From Allofournierella massiliensis (GTDB lineage Bacteria > Bacillota > Clostridia > Oscillospirales > Ruminococcaceae), in NCBI RefSeq assembly GCF_021531255.1, contig NZ_JAFBIO010000003.1, positions 1-64,000 of the forward strand: DNA of 64,000 bases, in the 5' to 3' direction. The notes beneath the pieces are model-generated. The model saw only the letters and a program-made list of their open reading frames with translations. It did not search any database and was not told where the DNA came from. Positions 41,920 to 50,340 of this stretch are shown piece by piece (position 1 is the stretch's first letter; every line of letters begins with the position of its first letter). The position numbers and the translations under genes were made by a program.

Positions 41920-42575
41920 GAAAAATCATCGACGCCTGGAAACGGCGGGTACCGGCCCCGCTGCCGGTCTTCTGCTATGCGGTCTGCCTGGTGGGCTGGC
42001 TGCTGGCCAGCTGCTTTGGGCTGGGGCGGGACCTGATCCTGGAAGCCACCGGGAAGCTGGAACCCTTCACCCTGGGCTTTCCCGTGGAGGATCAGCCGGC
42101 CACAGACACCCAGTTTACCCTGGTGGACATCGTGAACAACGGGCAGAGCACCTGGCGCACCCTTTCGGACGATCCCCAGATGCACTGGCAGAACCCGGAC
42201 GGCCGGGCTGTGCGCACCCTGCGGATGGAAGCGGCATTTTCCAAGAGCCCCCGGGAGATGTGCCTGTATTACACCACCCGGCCCGGGGAGGATTTCAGCC
42301 AGGAAAAGCGGGTTTTTGCGGCCCAGCAGGATGACGGCAGCTATCTGTACACCCTGCCCGCCGGCAACATCACCGCCCTGCGGCTGGACCCCTGCAGCGC
42401 CCGGGACTTGGATATGACGGTCACCGGCATCTTCCTGAACGAACCGGCGGGGGTGCTCAGCTATTTTGCCCCCGGCTGGTACGGGGCTTTCCAGATGATC
42501 CTCTGGCCGGCGGTGGCCGCCTCGGCCCTGAAACTGGCCGGGCGGTTCTGGCAGAAAATTCGCCATAAGCAATAA
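41916..42575 (+). CDS. Bitopic membrane protein with beta-rich domain, copy B of the module
   Basis: 219 residues, ATG at 41916 overlapping the stop of copy B GT-C. The plan equals that of 39244: N-terminal helix (VFCYAVCLVGWLLASCFGL), outside beta-rich domain (FTLVDIVNNGQSTWRTLSDDPQMHWQNPDG, RMEAAFSKSPREMCLYYTTRPG, ITALRLDPCSARDLD) and C-terminal helix. The DDPQM-x-W and LRLDP motifs are shared between the copies (SDPQMIW; LRLDPDS). It is likely a partner of its GT-C neighbour. Confidence 0.65.
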   Translation: MRKIIDAWKRRVPAPLPVFCYAVCLVGWLLASCFGLGRDLILEATGKLEPFTLGFPVEDQPATDTQFTLVDIVNNGQSTWRTLSDDPQMHWQNPDGRAVRTLRMEAAFSKSPREMCLYYTTRPGEDFSQEKRVFAAQQDDGSYLYTLPAGNITALRLDPCSARDLDMTVTGIFLNEPAGVLSYFAPGWYGAFQMILWPAVAASALKLAGRFWQKIRHKQ

Positions 42576-42669
42576 GCCTTTTTCGCCGGCAGGCGGCTTT
42601 CTGGTTTACGCCCGGCGATAAGCAACAAAGAGATATAGCCGGAAAAGCTCATCCTGCGGAGGATTTACC

Positions 42670-43008
42670 ATGAAAAAAAGGGCAATTCCTTTATTGTGCG
42701 CCGTGGCTGTGCTTCTGGCTCTGGTCTTGGGGTATGCCGCGCTGCAAAACCGGTATACCTTTACCCTTTCAGAGGGGGAAGACGGGATCAGAACCGAGCA
42801 GATACAGCCGGTATTCGGAACAGTGGAAGTGCGCAGTGATTGCGATACGGACGTGGTTTTTACCGATGTGGAAACAGGCCGGAGATATACCGTAGGCTAC
42901 ATTACACCGGGCATGTCCGGAAAAATCCAGCTGGAAAATAATAGCTGGTATAGGGTGGAAGGCGGAGGCAATCTGACGATAGGGCCGGTTCATGTCAGGG
43001 TGGATTGA
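42670..43008 (+). CDS. Small exported or membrane-anchored protein of unknown function
   Basis: 112 residues, ATG at 42670 after GGAGGAT. One N-terminal hydrophobic segment (IPLLCAVAVLLALVLGYAAL) acts as signal or anchor. About 85 outside residues follow with a beta-rich look: YTFTLSEGEDGIRTEQIQPVFGTVEVRSDCDTDVVFTDVETG...SWYRVEGGGNLTIGPVHVRV. Codon use is less GC-extreme than its neighbours, suggesting a later arrival. I recognise no family. Gaps on both sides (42576-42669, 43009-43113) hold no other gene. Confidence 0.55.
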   Translation: MKKRAIPLLCAVAVLLALVLGYAALQNRYTFTLSEGEDGIRTEQIQPVFGTVEVRSDCDTDVVFTDVETGRRYTVGYITPGMSGKIQLENNSWYRVEGGGNLTIGPVHVRVD

Positions 43009-43113
43009 GTCGCGGTGCAGATGCGCCCGCATACAGCCCGGACAGAGCCTTCATAAAACAGAAAACAAACCCAGGGGCCCAAAACCCCGCATCCTGAAAG
43101 GTGGTAGGAAACA

Positions 43114-44277
43114 ATGGCAAAGTTTATCCCGTTGAGCGTGCCCAATTTTGAGGGCCATGAAAAGGAATATGTGAGCGACGCCGTGGTCAGCGAATGGGTC
43201 TCCACCGGCGGCAGCAAGGTGGGGGACTTTGAAAAGGTCTTCGCCGACTATGTGGGCATGCCCCGGGCTGTGGCCTGCAACAGCGGTTCTTCCGCCATGC
43301 ACCTCACCGCCCTGGTGGCCGGCATCGGCCGGGGGGATGAGGTGATCGTGCCTACCCTTACCTTTATCGCTTCCATCAACCCGGTGACCCGGTATGTGGG
43401 GGCCGAGCCGGTCTTTATCGGCTGTGATGATTCCCTCTGCATCGACCCGGCCGCCGTGGAGGCATTCTGCCGGGATAAGTGCGAACTGCGCCCGGAAGGC
43501 CTTTTCGACAAGGCCACCGGCGCCCATGTAAAAGCCCTGGAAGTGGTGCATGTCTTCGGCAACCTGGCCGATATGGAAGCCCTCATGGATATTGCCGAAA
43601 AATATCATCTGATCGTCATTGAGGACGCTTGCGAGGCGGTGGGCAGCTACTTCACCAAGGGCCGGTACGCGGGCAGGATGGCCGGCACCATCGGCGATGT
43701 GGCCGGCTACAGCTTCAACGGCAACAAGATCATCACCACCGGCGCCGGCGGCATGGTGGTCTCCAACCACCCGGACTGGGCCGAGCATGCCAAACATCTT
43801 TCCACCCAGGCAAAGTCGGATGAATTGCAGTTCTTCCACGACGAGGTGGGCTACAACTACCGCCTCACCAACCTGCAGGCGGCCCTGGGTCTGGCCCAGA
43901 TGGAGACCCTGGAAACCTTCATCACCCGCAAAAAGGAGTTCTACGACCGGTATGTCCAGGCGCTGGACGGCAAGAACGGCTACCGGATCCTGCCCTTCAA
44001 AGAGGATGTGAGCCGCTCCAACCACTGGTTCTACAGCCTGTATCTGGAAGATGACCGCCATAAGCGGGACGAGGTGATCGGCGCCCTCAAGGAGGGCTCC
44101 ATCCAGGCCCGGCCGGTCTGGGCCCTCATCCATGAGCAGGCGGATTACGGCAGCTGCCAGGCCTACAGCCTGGAAAAGGCCCAGGATTACCGGGCCAGGA
44201 TCGTCAACCTGCCCTGCTCCACCAATCTCACCCAGGAGGATCAGCAGAGGGTCATTGATCTGCTGCTGAGCCTGTGA
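43114..44277 (+). CDS. legC: LegC-type PLP aminotransferase (DegT/DnrJ/EryC1)
   Basis: 387 residues, ATG at 43114 after GAAAGGTGG. PLP-dependent sugar aminotransferase: ACNSGSSAMHLTALVAG at the cofactor phosphate site, VIVPTLTFIASINP, EDACEAVGSY with the cofactor-contacting Asp, and the Schiff-base Lys in YSFNGNKIITTGAGG (about residue 207). LegC puts an amino group on C4 of the keto sugar from LegB. The family's LegC branch is longer than most DegT enzymes, as here, and carries an insert (PEGLFDKATGAHVKALEVVH). It lies at the head of the compact run legC - ptmE - neuB - neuC. Confidence 0.88.
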   Translation: MAKFIPLSVPNFEGHEKEYVSDAVVSEWVSTGGSKVGDFEKVFADYVGMPRAVACNSGSSAMHLTALVAGIGRGDEVIVPTLTFIASINPVTRYVGAEPVFIGCDDSLCIDPAAVEAFCRDKCELRPEGLFDKATGAHVKALEVVHVFGNLADMEALMDIAEKYHLIVIEDACEAVGSYFTKGRYAGRMAGTIGDVAGYSFNGNKIITTGAGGMVVSNHPDWAEHAKHLSTQAKSDELQFFHDEVGYNYRLTNLQAALGLAQMETLETFITRKKEFYDRYVQALDGKNGYRILPFKEDVSRSNHWFYSLYLEDDRHKRDEVIGALKEGSIQARPVWALIHEQADYGSCQAYSLEKAQDYRARIVNLPCSTNLTQEDQQRVIDLLLSL

Positions 44278-44291
44278 GCGAGGAAAAGGCC

Positions 44292-45338
44292 ATGCTGAAA
44301 GTGGAAGAATTCTGCATCGGGGAGGATCTCACCGTCCTGGAAGCCATGAAAAAGCTGGATGAGACGGGGCAGAGGATCCTGTTTGTGGCGCCCGAGGGCG
44401 TCCTGAAAGGGGTCGTCACCGACGGGGATATCCGCAAGTTCATCCTGCGGGGCGGCCAGCTGGAGGACGCGGCCAGCCAGGCCTACAATTACCATCCCAT
44501 CAGCCTGCCCCTGGCCCGCCGGGGGGAGGCCAAGCGGGTGCTGGAAGAAAAGGGCATCGACGCCCTGCCCATTCTGGACACCCGGGGCCGGATCGCGGAT
44601 ATCGTCTTTGCCACCGGCCTGGATGTGGATAACCGCAAGCGGGCCGGCCTGCCGGTGGTGATCATGGCGGGGGGGCTGGGCACCCGGCTCTACCCCTATA
44701 CCAAGATCCTGCCCAAGCCCCTGATCCCGGTGGGTGAGGTGCCCATCCTGGAACATATCATCAACCGGTTCCACGAGTTTGGCTGCCAGGATTTCCACCT
44801 GGTGGTGAACTATAAAAAGAACATGATCAAGTCCTATTTCAATGACCTGGACAAGAGCTACCAGGTACATTATGTGGACGAGGAAGAGCCCCTGGGCACC
44901 GGGGGCGGGCTTTGCCTGCTCAAGGGCAAGATCGATTCCACCTTCTTTCTTTCCAACTGCGATATCCTGCTGGACGCGGATTTCGGGGATATCTACGAGT
45001 ACCACAAGAAGATGGGCAATCTGATCACCATGGTCTGCGCCTTCAAGCACTTCACGGTGCCCTATGGGGTCATCGAGCTGGGCGAGGGCGGGGAAATCCG
45101 CCAGATGCGGGAAAAGCCGGAGATGAACTTCCTCACCAACACCGGGGTGTATGTGGTGGAACCCCGGGTGGTGGAGGAACTGGAAGACGGCAAAAAACAG
45201 GGCTTTACCGATATCATCGACAAGTACCGGGCCGCCGGCCAGCGGGTGGGGGTATACCCCATCAGCGAAAACAGCTGGATGGACATGGGCCAGATCGAAG
45301 AGCTGGAGGCCATGCGCCGCAAGCTGGAAAATCAGTGA
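44292..45338 (+). CDS. PtmE-like nucleotidyltransferase with N-terminal CBS domains
   Basis: 348 residues. ATG at 44292 has GAGGAAAAGG upstream; a GTG at 44274 overlaps legC but lacks a site. Residues 1-115 form a CBS pair (ILFVAPEGVLKGVVTDGDIRKFILRGG; DALPILDTRGRIADIV). Residues 120-348 are a sugar-phosphate nucleotidyltransferase: IMAGGLGTRLYPYTKILPKPLIPVG, SNCDILLDADF, GVYVVEP. In Campylobacter PtmE activates glucosamine-1-phosphate with GTP so the pathway runs on GDP sugars. CBS domains suggest regulation by adenine nucleotides. Substrate is inferred from the cluster. Confidence 0.83.
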   Translation: MLKVEEFCIGEDLTVLEAMKKLDETGQRILFVAPEGVLKGVVTDGDIRKFILRGGQLEDAASQAYNYHPISLPLARRGEAKRVLEEKGIDALPILDTRGRIADIVFATGLDVDNRKRAGLPVVIMAGGLGTRLYPYTKILPKPLIPVGEVPILEHIINRFHEFGCQDFHLVVNYKKNMIKSYFNDLDKSYQVHYVDEEEPLGTGGGLCLLKGKIDSTFFLSNCDILLDADFGDIYEYHKKMGNLITMVCAFKHFTVPYGVIELGEGGEIRQMREKPEMNFLTNTGVYVVEPRVVEELEDGKKQGFTDIIDKYRAAGQRVGVYPISENSWMDMGQIEELEAMRRKLENQ

Positions 45339-45354
45339 GAGAAGGAGAAGGAAG

Positions 45355-46350
45355 ATGAGCGTGTTCATCATCGCCGAGGCGGGCGTGAACCACAACGGCA
45401 GCCTGGAACTGGCCAAAAAGCTGGCCCTGGCCGCCAAGGAGTGCGGGGCGGACGCGGTGAAGTACCAGACGGCCGTGCCCGAGCTGGTGGTTTCCCGCTT
45501 TGCCCCCAAGGCCGAGTATCAGAAAGTGCAGACCGGCGCGGGGGAAAACCAGCTGGAAATGGTCCGCCGGCTCCACTTCGATTTTGAGGGCCACCGCCAG
45601 CTGAAGGAATACTGCGATTCCATCGGCATCCAGTATCTTTCCGCCCCCTTCGACATCCCCAGCGTGAAGTTCCTGGCAAGCCTGAACCTGCCCCTCATGA
45701 AGATCCCCTCCGGGGAGATCACCAACCTGCCCTATCTGGAGGCAGTGGCCGACACCAAGATGCCGGTCATCCTGTCCACCGGTATGAGCAATCTCAGCGA
45801 GATCGAGGACGCGGTGAGCGTGTTGGAAAACGGCGGCTGCCCGGATATCACCCTGCTCCACTGCAACACCGAGTACCCCACCCCCTATGAGGACGCCAAC
45901 CTCACCGCCATGCTGGATATGGAGGAGCAGTTTGGCCTGAAGGTGGGTCTTTCGGATCACACCCAGGGCTGGGAGTGCGACGTGGCTGCGGCGGTACTGG
46001 GCGCGGCGGTGATCGAAAAGCATTTCACCCTGGATAAGAACATGGAAGGCCCCGACCACAAGGCCAGCCTGGAGCCGGCGGAACTGGCCGCCATGGTGAC
46101 GTCAGTGCGGAATGTGGAAAAAGCCCTGGGCAGCGGCCACAAGGCGGTGAGCGCCAGCGAGGCCAAGAACAAGCCCATCGCCCGCAAGAGCATCGTGGCC
46201 GCCCGGCCCATCCGGAAGGGCGAGGTGTTCACCGAGGAAAACCTCACCACCAAGCGCCCCGGCGACGGGATCAGCCCCATGAAATGGCACCAGGTGCTGG
46301 GGCAGAAGGCGGTGCGGGACTTTGCCCTGGACGAACAGATCCAGCTGTGA
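45355..46350 (+). CDS. legI: NeuB-family N,N'-diacetyllegionaminic acid synthase
   Basis: 331 residues, ATG at 45355 after GAAGGAGAAGG. A TIM-barrel condenses PEP with the hexosamine: IIAEAGVNHNGS, KYQT, SAPFD, KIPSGEITNLPYL, STGMS, HCNTEYPTPYEDANL, GLSDHT, EKHFTLDK. A C-terminal SAF/antifreeze-like domain (ARKSIVAARPIRKGEVFTEENLTTKRPGDGISPM) completes the family. With LegB and LegC beside it, the substrate is more likely 2,4-diacetamido-2,4,6-trideoxymannose (product legionaminic acid) than ManNAc. Eleven bases separate it from the next gene. Confidence 0.9.
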   Translation: MSVFIIAEAGVNHNGSLELAKKLALAAKECGADAVKYQTAVPELVVSRFAPKAEYQKVQTGAGENQLEMVRRLHFDFEGHRQLKEYCDSIGIQYLSAPFDIPSVKFLASLNLPLMKIPSGEITNLPYLEAVADTKMPVILSTGMSNLSEIEDAVSVLENGGCPDITLLHCNTEYPTPYEDANLTAMLDMEEQFGLKVGLSDHTQGWECDVAAAVLGAAVIEKHFTLDKNMEGPDHKASLEPAELAAMVTSVRNVEKALGSGHKAVSASEAKNKPIARKSIVAARPIRKGEVFTEENLTTKRPGDGISPMKWHQVLGQKAVRDFALDEQIQL

Positions 46351-46360
46351 GGGCAGGGAG

Positions 46361-47566
46361 ATGGAAAAAAAGACCCTGGCCGTTTTCACCGGCACCCGGG
46401 CGGAGTACGGATTGCTCCGACCGGTGATTTTCAAATTGTTGAAATCCGATAAAATTATACCAAAAGTTGTAGTCACCGGGGCCCATCTGGCCCCGGAATT
46501 CGGCAATACCGTCCAGGAGATCGAGGCGGACGGGGTGCCCATTGCGGTGCGCATCCCCATCCTGAAGGTTCTGACCCAGCCCGCCACTACCGCCGACACG
46601 GTAGCCTATGCCCTGTCGGCCTTTTCCGGCTGGCTGCAGATGGAAAAGCCGGACGGGGTGCTGCTGCTGGGGGATCGGTACGAGATCTTTGCCGCGGCCC
46701 AGGCGGCGGCCTTTGCGGGCATCCCCATCGCCCACATCAGCGGGGGCGACGTGACCCAGGGCGCGGCGGACGACTGGTACCGCCACTGCGTCACCAAGAT
46801 GGCCCATCTGCACTTCCCCAGCTGCGAGGTCTATGCCCGGCGGCTGGTGCGGATGGGGGAATTCCCCGAGACCGTCTTTAATGTGGGAGGCCTGGGGGAT
46901 GAAAACATCCGTACCCTGCCCAAGATGAGCCGGCAGGAGCTGAGCGAAAGCCTGGGCTTTGACCTGAGCGGGCCCTTCGGCCTGGTCACCTTCCACCCGG
47001 AAACGGCGGGCGGGGTCAGCCCTACCGCCCAGATGGATCAGCTGCTGAAGGCCATGAGCCAAATCGGCCAGGACAGCCCCATCCGCTGGCTTATCACCAA
47101 GGCCAACGCCGATGCGGGCGGAGCCGAGATCAACCAGAAAATCGATGAATGGGTGGCCCGGCGGCAGGGAAGAGCCATCGCCTTCACCAGCCTGGGGGTC
47201 AAGCGGTATCTTTCCGCCATGGCCCTGGCAGCGGTGGTGGTGGGCAATTCCTCCAGCGGCGTGGTGGAGACCCCCACCTTCGGGGTGCCCACGGTGAACA
47301 TCGGCCGTCGGCAGGAGGGCCGGCTGATCTGCGAGAATGTGTACTGCTGCCCCGCCGAGGCGGGGGCCATCACCCAGGCCCTGAACCGGGTCCTCAGCCC
47401 CGAGTTCGCGGCCCGGGCCCGGGCCGCCAAAAGCCCCTACAACGGGGGCGATACCAGCGGCCGCATTGTGAAGATCCTGGAAGAAAAGCTGTTTGAGCCG
47501 GGCTTCGGGGCCCCCAAGGGGTTCTACGACGGGCCGGTGCGGCTGCAAGGGGAGGAAACAAGATGA
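46361..47566 (+). CDS. legG: NeuC/LegG-type hydrolysing NDP-sugar 2-epimerase
   Basis: 401 residues, ATG at 46361 after GGCAGGGAG. GT-B-fold epimerase: FTGTRAEYGLLRPVI, GDRYEIFAAAQAAAF, HISGGDVTQGAADDWYRHCVTKMAHLHF, FHPET, and the C-terminal VVVGNSSSGVVETPTFGVPTVNIGRRQEGR. It removes the nucleotide and inverts C2, giving the mannose-configured substrate of the synthase. Its stop overlaps the next start by 4 bases. Confidence 0.9.
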   Translation: MEKKTLAVFTGTRAEYGLLRPVIFKLLKSDKIIPKVVVTGAHLAPEFGNTVQEIEADGVPIAVRIPILKVLTQPATTADTVAYALSAFSGWLQMEKPDGVLLLGDRYEIFAAAQAAAFAGIPIAHISGGDVTQGAADDWYRHCVTKMAHLHFPSCEVYARRLVRMGEFPETVFNVGGLGDENIRTLPKMSRQELSESLGFDLSGPFGLVTFHPETAGGVSPTAQMDQLLKAMSQIGQDSPIRWLITKANADAGGAEINQKIDEWVARRQGRAIAFTSLGVKRYLSAMALAAVVVGNSSSGVVETPTFGVPTVNIGRRQEGRLICENVYCCPAEAGAITQALNRVLSPEFAARARAAKSPYNGGDTSGRIVKILEEKLFEPGFGAPKGFYDGPVRLQGEETR

Positions 47567-48552
47567 AGATTCTGATCGTGGGCCTGGGCAGCATGGGCAA
47601 GCGTCGGGCCCGGCTGGCCAAGGGCATTGACCCCAGCCTGGAGATCTGGGGCGTGGATATGAGCGAGAGCCGCCGGGCCGAGGCCGAGGGCCTGGGCATC
47701 CGGGCCTTCCCCTCCATCCCACAGGCGCTGGCGGCGGGCAGGCCGGACGCGGGCCTTGTCTGCACCGCCCCCCTCACCCACAGCGGTATTATCCGCCAGC
47801 TGCTGGAAGCCGGGCTGCCGGTGTTCACCGAGCTGAATCTGGTGGAGGACGGCTATGAGGAGAATATGGCCCTGGCCAGAGAGAAGGGGCTGCCCCTGTT
47901 TTTGTCCAGCACCATGCTCTACCGGGGAGAGACCCGGTATATCAAGGAGCAGGTGGCGGCCTTCCGGGCATCCACCGGCAAGGCGGTGAACTACATCTAT
48001 CACATCGGGCAGTATCTGCCCGACTGGCACCCCTGGGAGAATTACAAGAACTTCTTTGTGGGGGATAAGCGCACCGGCGGGGTGCGGGAGATCTTCGGCA
48101 TCGACCTGCCCTGGCTGGTGGACGCCTTCGGGCCGGTGACTTCGGTGCATACCGAGAAGGATAAGATCTCGGCCCTGGAGGTGGATTACCCGGACAGCTA
48201 TTTTGTGACCCTGCGCCATGAGGGCGGGGTAAAGGGGATCCTGGCGGTGGACGTGGTGAGCCCCAAGGCCGTGCGGAACTTCGAGTGCTTCGGCGAAGGG
48301 ATGCATCTGTTCTGGGAGGGCAACCCCAAGGCCCTCTACCGGTACGACCCCCAGAGCGGCCAGAAGGAGCCGGTGGATACCTACGCCAGCTTTGAACACG
48401 ACAGCCGCTACAGCGACAATATTGTGGAAAACGCCTATGTGGATGAACTCACCAACTTCTTTGGCTTTTTGAAAGGGGAGGAAAGCCCCCGCTGGAGCTT
48501 TGAAAAGGACAAAGAGGTCATCCGGCTGATCGAGCAGATCGAGGAGGGCTGA
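47563..48552 (+). CDS. Gfo/Idh/MocA-family oxidoreductase (first of two)
   Basis: 329 residues, ATG at 47563 overlapping the epimerase gene, GGGGAGG upstream. Rossmann opening MKILIVGLGSMGKRRARL; the usual EKP motif is replaced by TELNLVEDGYEENM, so the catalytic Lys is not in its usual place. A C-terminal dimer domain follows (YIYHIGQYLPDWHPWENYKNFFVGDKRTGG; EVDYPDSYFVTLRHEGG). Similar enzymes sit next to nonulosonic-acid genes and act on sugars with NAD(P). The missing EKP Lys may mean a different activity from the second copy. It pairs tightly with 48555. Confidence 0.78.
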   Translation: MKILIVGLGSMGKRRARLAKGIDPSLEIWGVDMSESRRAEAEGLGIRAFPSIPQALAAGRPDAGLVCTAPLTHSGIIRQLLEAGLPVFTELNLVEDGYEENMALAREKGLPLFLSSTMLYRGETRYIKEQVAAFRASTGKAVNYIYHIGQYLPDWHPWENYKNFFVGDKRTGGVREIFGIDLPWLVDAFGPVTSVHTEKDKISALEVDYPDSYFVTLRHEGGVKGILAVDVVSPKAVRNFECFGEGMHLFWEGNPKALYRYDPQSGQKEPVDTYASFEHDSRYSDNIVENAYVDELTNFFGFLKGEESPRWSFEKDKEVIRLIEQIEEG

Positions 48553-48554
48553 GG

Positions 48555-49505
48555 ATGGACGCCAGAAATCTGAACGTGCTTTTTGTGGGCCTGGGCAGCA
48601 TTGGCACCCGCCATCTGCAGAACCTGACCGCCATCGCCAAAAAGCGGGGCTACGGCCTGCAGATCGACGCCCTGCGCAGCAGCATTGCCCGGCCCCTGCG
48701 CCCCGGGGTGGAGCCCCTGCTCCGCCGCCAGTACCTGGACCCGGAGCAGGTGGGGGAATACGACCTCATCTTTGTCACCAACCCCACCAGCCTCCACGAC
48801 GAGGTGCTGGAATGGCTGAAGGGCAAGGGGGAGTGCCTCTTTATCGAGAAGCCCATCTTTGACAAGCCCGATTACAACCTGGAAAAGATGGGGCTTGGTC
48901 AAGCCCAGAAGGCCTATGTGGCGGCCCCCATGCGCTGGTGCGGCGTCATGCTGGCCCTCAAGGAAAAGCTGCCCGCCCTGCACCCCTATTCGGCCCGGGC
49001 CATCTGCTCTTCCTATCTGCCGGACTGGCGCCCCGGAGTGGATTACCGCCAGGTATACAGCGCCCATAAAGATATGGGGGGCGGGGTGTCCATCGACCTG
49101 ATCCACGAGTGGGATTACCTGGCCGACCTCTTCGGCATGCCCCTGGAAACGGCCAACTTCCGGGGCACCTACAGCGAGCTGGAAGTGGATTCGGACGATC
49201 TGAGCGTCTATATTGCCCGGTACCCCAGCCTCTTGGCCGAGCTGCATCTGGATTATTTCGGCCGAACCTACCGGCGCACCCTGGAACTGTTCTGTAAGGA
49301 CGGCACTCTCACCGCCGATTTCGGCGAGGGCACCCTGACCCTGCCGGACGGCCGGGTGGAGCGGTATGAGGAGGACGTGAACCAGCGGTACTTGCGGGAG
49401 ATGGAGTATTTCCTGGATTATGCCCTCACCGGCAGCGGCGAAAGTCTGAACAGCCCCCGCATGGCCCTGAGCGTACTGCGCCTGGCCCAGGGGCTCAAGC
49501 CCTGA
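48555..49505 (+). CDS. Gfo/Idh/MocA-family oxidoreductase (second of two)
   Basis: 316 residues, ATG at 48555, two bases after the previous stop. Rossmann NVLFVGLGSIGTRHLQNL; the classical EKP is present (CLFIEKPIFDKPDYNLE); substrate-domain markers are MRWCGVMLALKEKL, SSYLPDWRPGVDYRQVYSAHKDMGGGVSIDLIHEWDYLADLFG. The HEWDY pair fits catalytic His/Asp of the family. It shares the YLPDW and DMGGG/RTGG segments with its neighbour, so the two are paralogues. It may oxidise or reduce a legionaminate-related sugar. The 73 bases after it are a GC-rich spacer. Confidence 0.83.
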   Translation: MDARNLNVLFVGLGSIGTRHLQNLTAIAKKRGYGLQIDALRSSIARPLRPGVEPLLRRQYLDPEQVGEYDLIFVTNPTSLHDEVLEWLKGKGECLFIEKPIFDKPDYNLEKMGLGQAQKAYVAAPMRWCGVMLALKEKLPALHPYSARAICSSYLPDWRPGVDYRQVYSAHKDMGGGVSIDLIHEWDYLADLFGMPLETANFRGTYSELEVDSDDLSVYIARYPSLLAELHLDYFGRTYRRTLELFCKDGTLTADFGEGTLTLPDGRVERYEEDVNQRYLREMEYFLDYALTGSGESLNSPRMALSVLRLAQGLKP

Positions 49506-49578
49506 AAACGGGAATCCGGTTCCCCGGCGGCCGCCCGGCCGGCGGGGACTTTTTGAAAAAGAATGAGGAGAGGATCTC

Positions 49579-50340
49579 ATGAAAAGACTGCTTATCACCA
49601 TCTGCGGCCGGGCCGGCAGCAAGGGGTTCAAAAACAAGAACCTCAAGACCTTCTGCGGGCTGCCCCTGGTCTATTACACCCTTTCGGCGGCCCAGCTCTT
49701 TATCCAGAGCCGGCCGGACCTGACGGTGGATATCTGCCTTAACACCGACAGCCAGCTCCTGGCGGACCTGGTGGCGAAGAAGTACCCGGAGGTGGTCTAT
49801 CTGCCCCGGCCCGAGGCCCTGGGCGGGGATACGGTGCCCAAGATGGCGGTCTTCCACGACTGCCTGAACCGGATGGAGGAGCGGGCCGGCCAGAAGTATG
49901 ACGCGGTGATGGATCTGGATATCACCAGCCCCCTGCGCACGGCCCAGGATATTGCCAATGCGGTGGCCCTCAAGGAGGAGCGGGAGGATCTGGACCTGGT
50001 GTTCAGCGTAACCGAGGCCCGGCGCAACCCCTACTTTAATATGGTGCGGGATTGCGGCGACCATGTGGAAAAGGTGATCGAAAGCCCCTACACTGCCCGC
50101 CAGCAGGCCCCCGCCATCTATGACCTGAACGCCAGCATTTATGTGTTCCGCCGGGACTTTTTGGCCGGCAACACCAGCGGCATTTTGTGGGAAGGCAAGA
50201 TTGGCGTATCCACCATGATGGATACCGGCATCCTGGATATTGACAGCGAGGAGGATTTTGCCCTGATGGAGGTCATTGCCGACCATCTCTACCGGAACTA
50301 TCCGGCCTTTGCCCAGGTACAGGAGAATGTCCGCCGATGA
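49579..50340 (+). CDS. legF: CMP-legionaminate/CMP-nonulosonate synthetase (LegF/NeuA type)
   Basis: 253 residues, ATG at 49579 after GAGGAGAGG. The CMP-sugar synthetase core is recognisable: CGRAGSKGFKNKNLKTFCGLPLVYYTL (the usual IPARGGSKG is altered to ICGRAGSKG), RPEALGGDTVPK, MDLDITSPLRTAQDI, FSVTEARRNPYFNMV, YDLNASIYVF and DTGILDIDSEEDF. It activates legionaminic acid with CTP for transfer to glycans. This ends the visible pathway; LegH, the N-acetyltransferase, is not in the window. Its stop overlaps the next start. Confidence 0.88.
   Translation: MKRLLITICGRAGSKGFKNKNLKTFCGLPLVYYTLSAAQLFIQSRPDLTVDICLNTDSQLLADLVAKKYPEVVYLPRPEALGGDTVPKMAVFHDCLNRMEERAGQKYDAVMDLDITSPLRTAQDIANAVALKEEREDLDLVFSVTEARRNPYFNMVRDCGDHVEKVIESPYTARQQAPAIYDLNASIYVFRRDFLAGNTSGILWEGKIGVSTMMDTGILDIDSEEDFALMEVIADHLYRNYPAFAQVQENVRR

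Noticed and set aside
45151-45354. Long upstream extension of the NeuB-type frame
   Set aside because: It overlaps the nucleotidyltransferase gene out of frame; the NeuB start at 45355 has a clear ribosome site and family-standard N-terminus.
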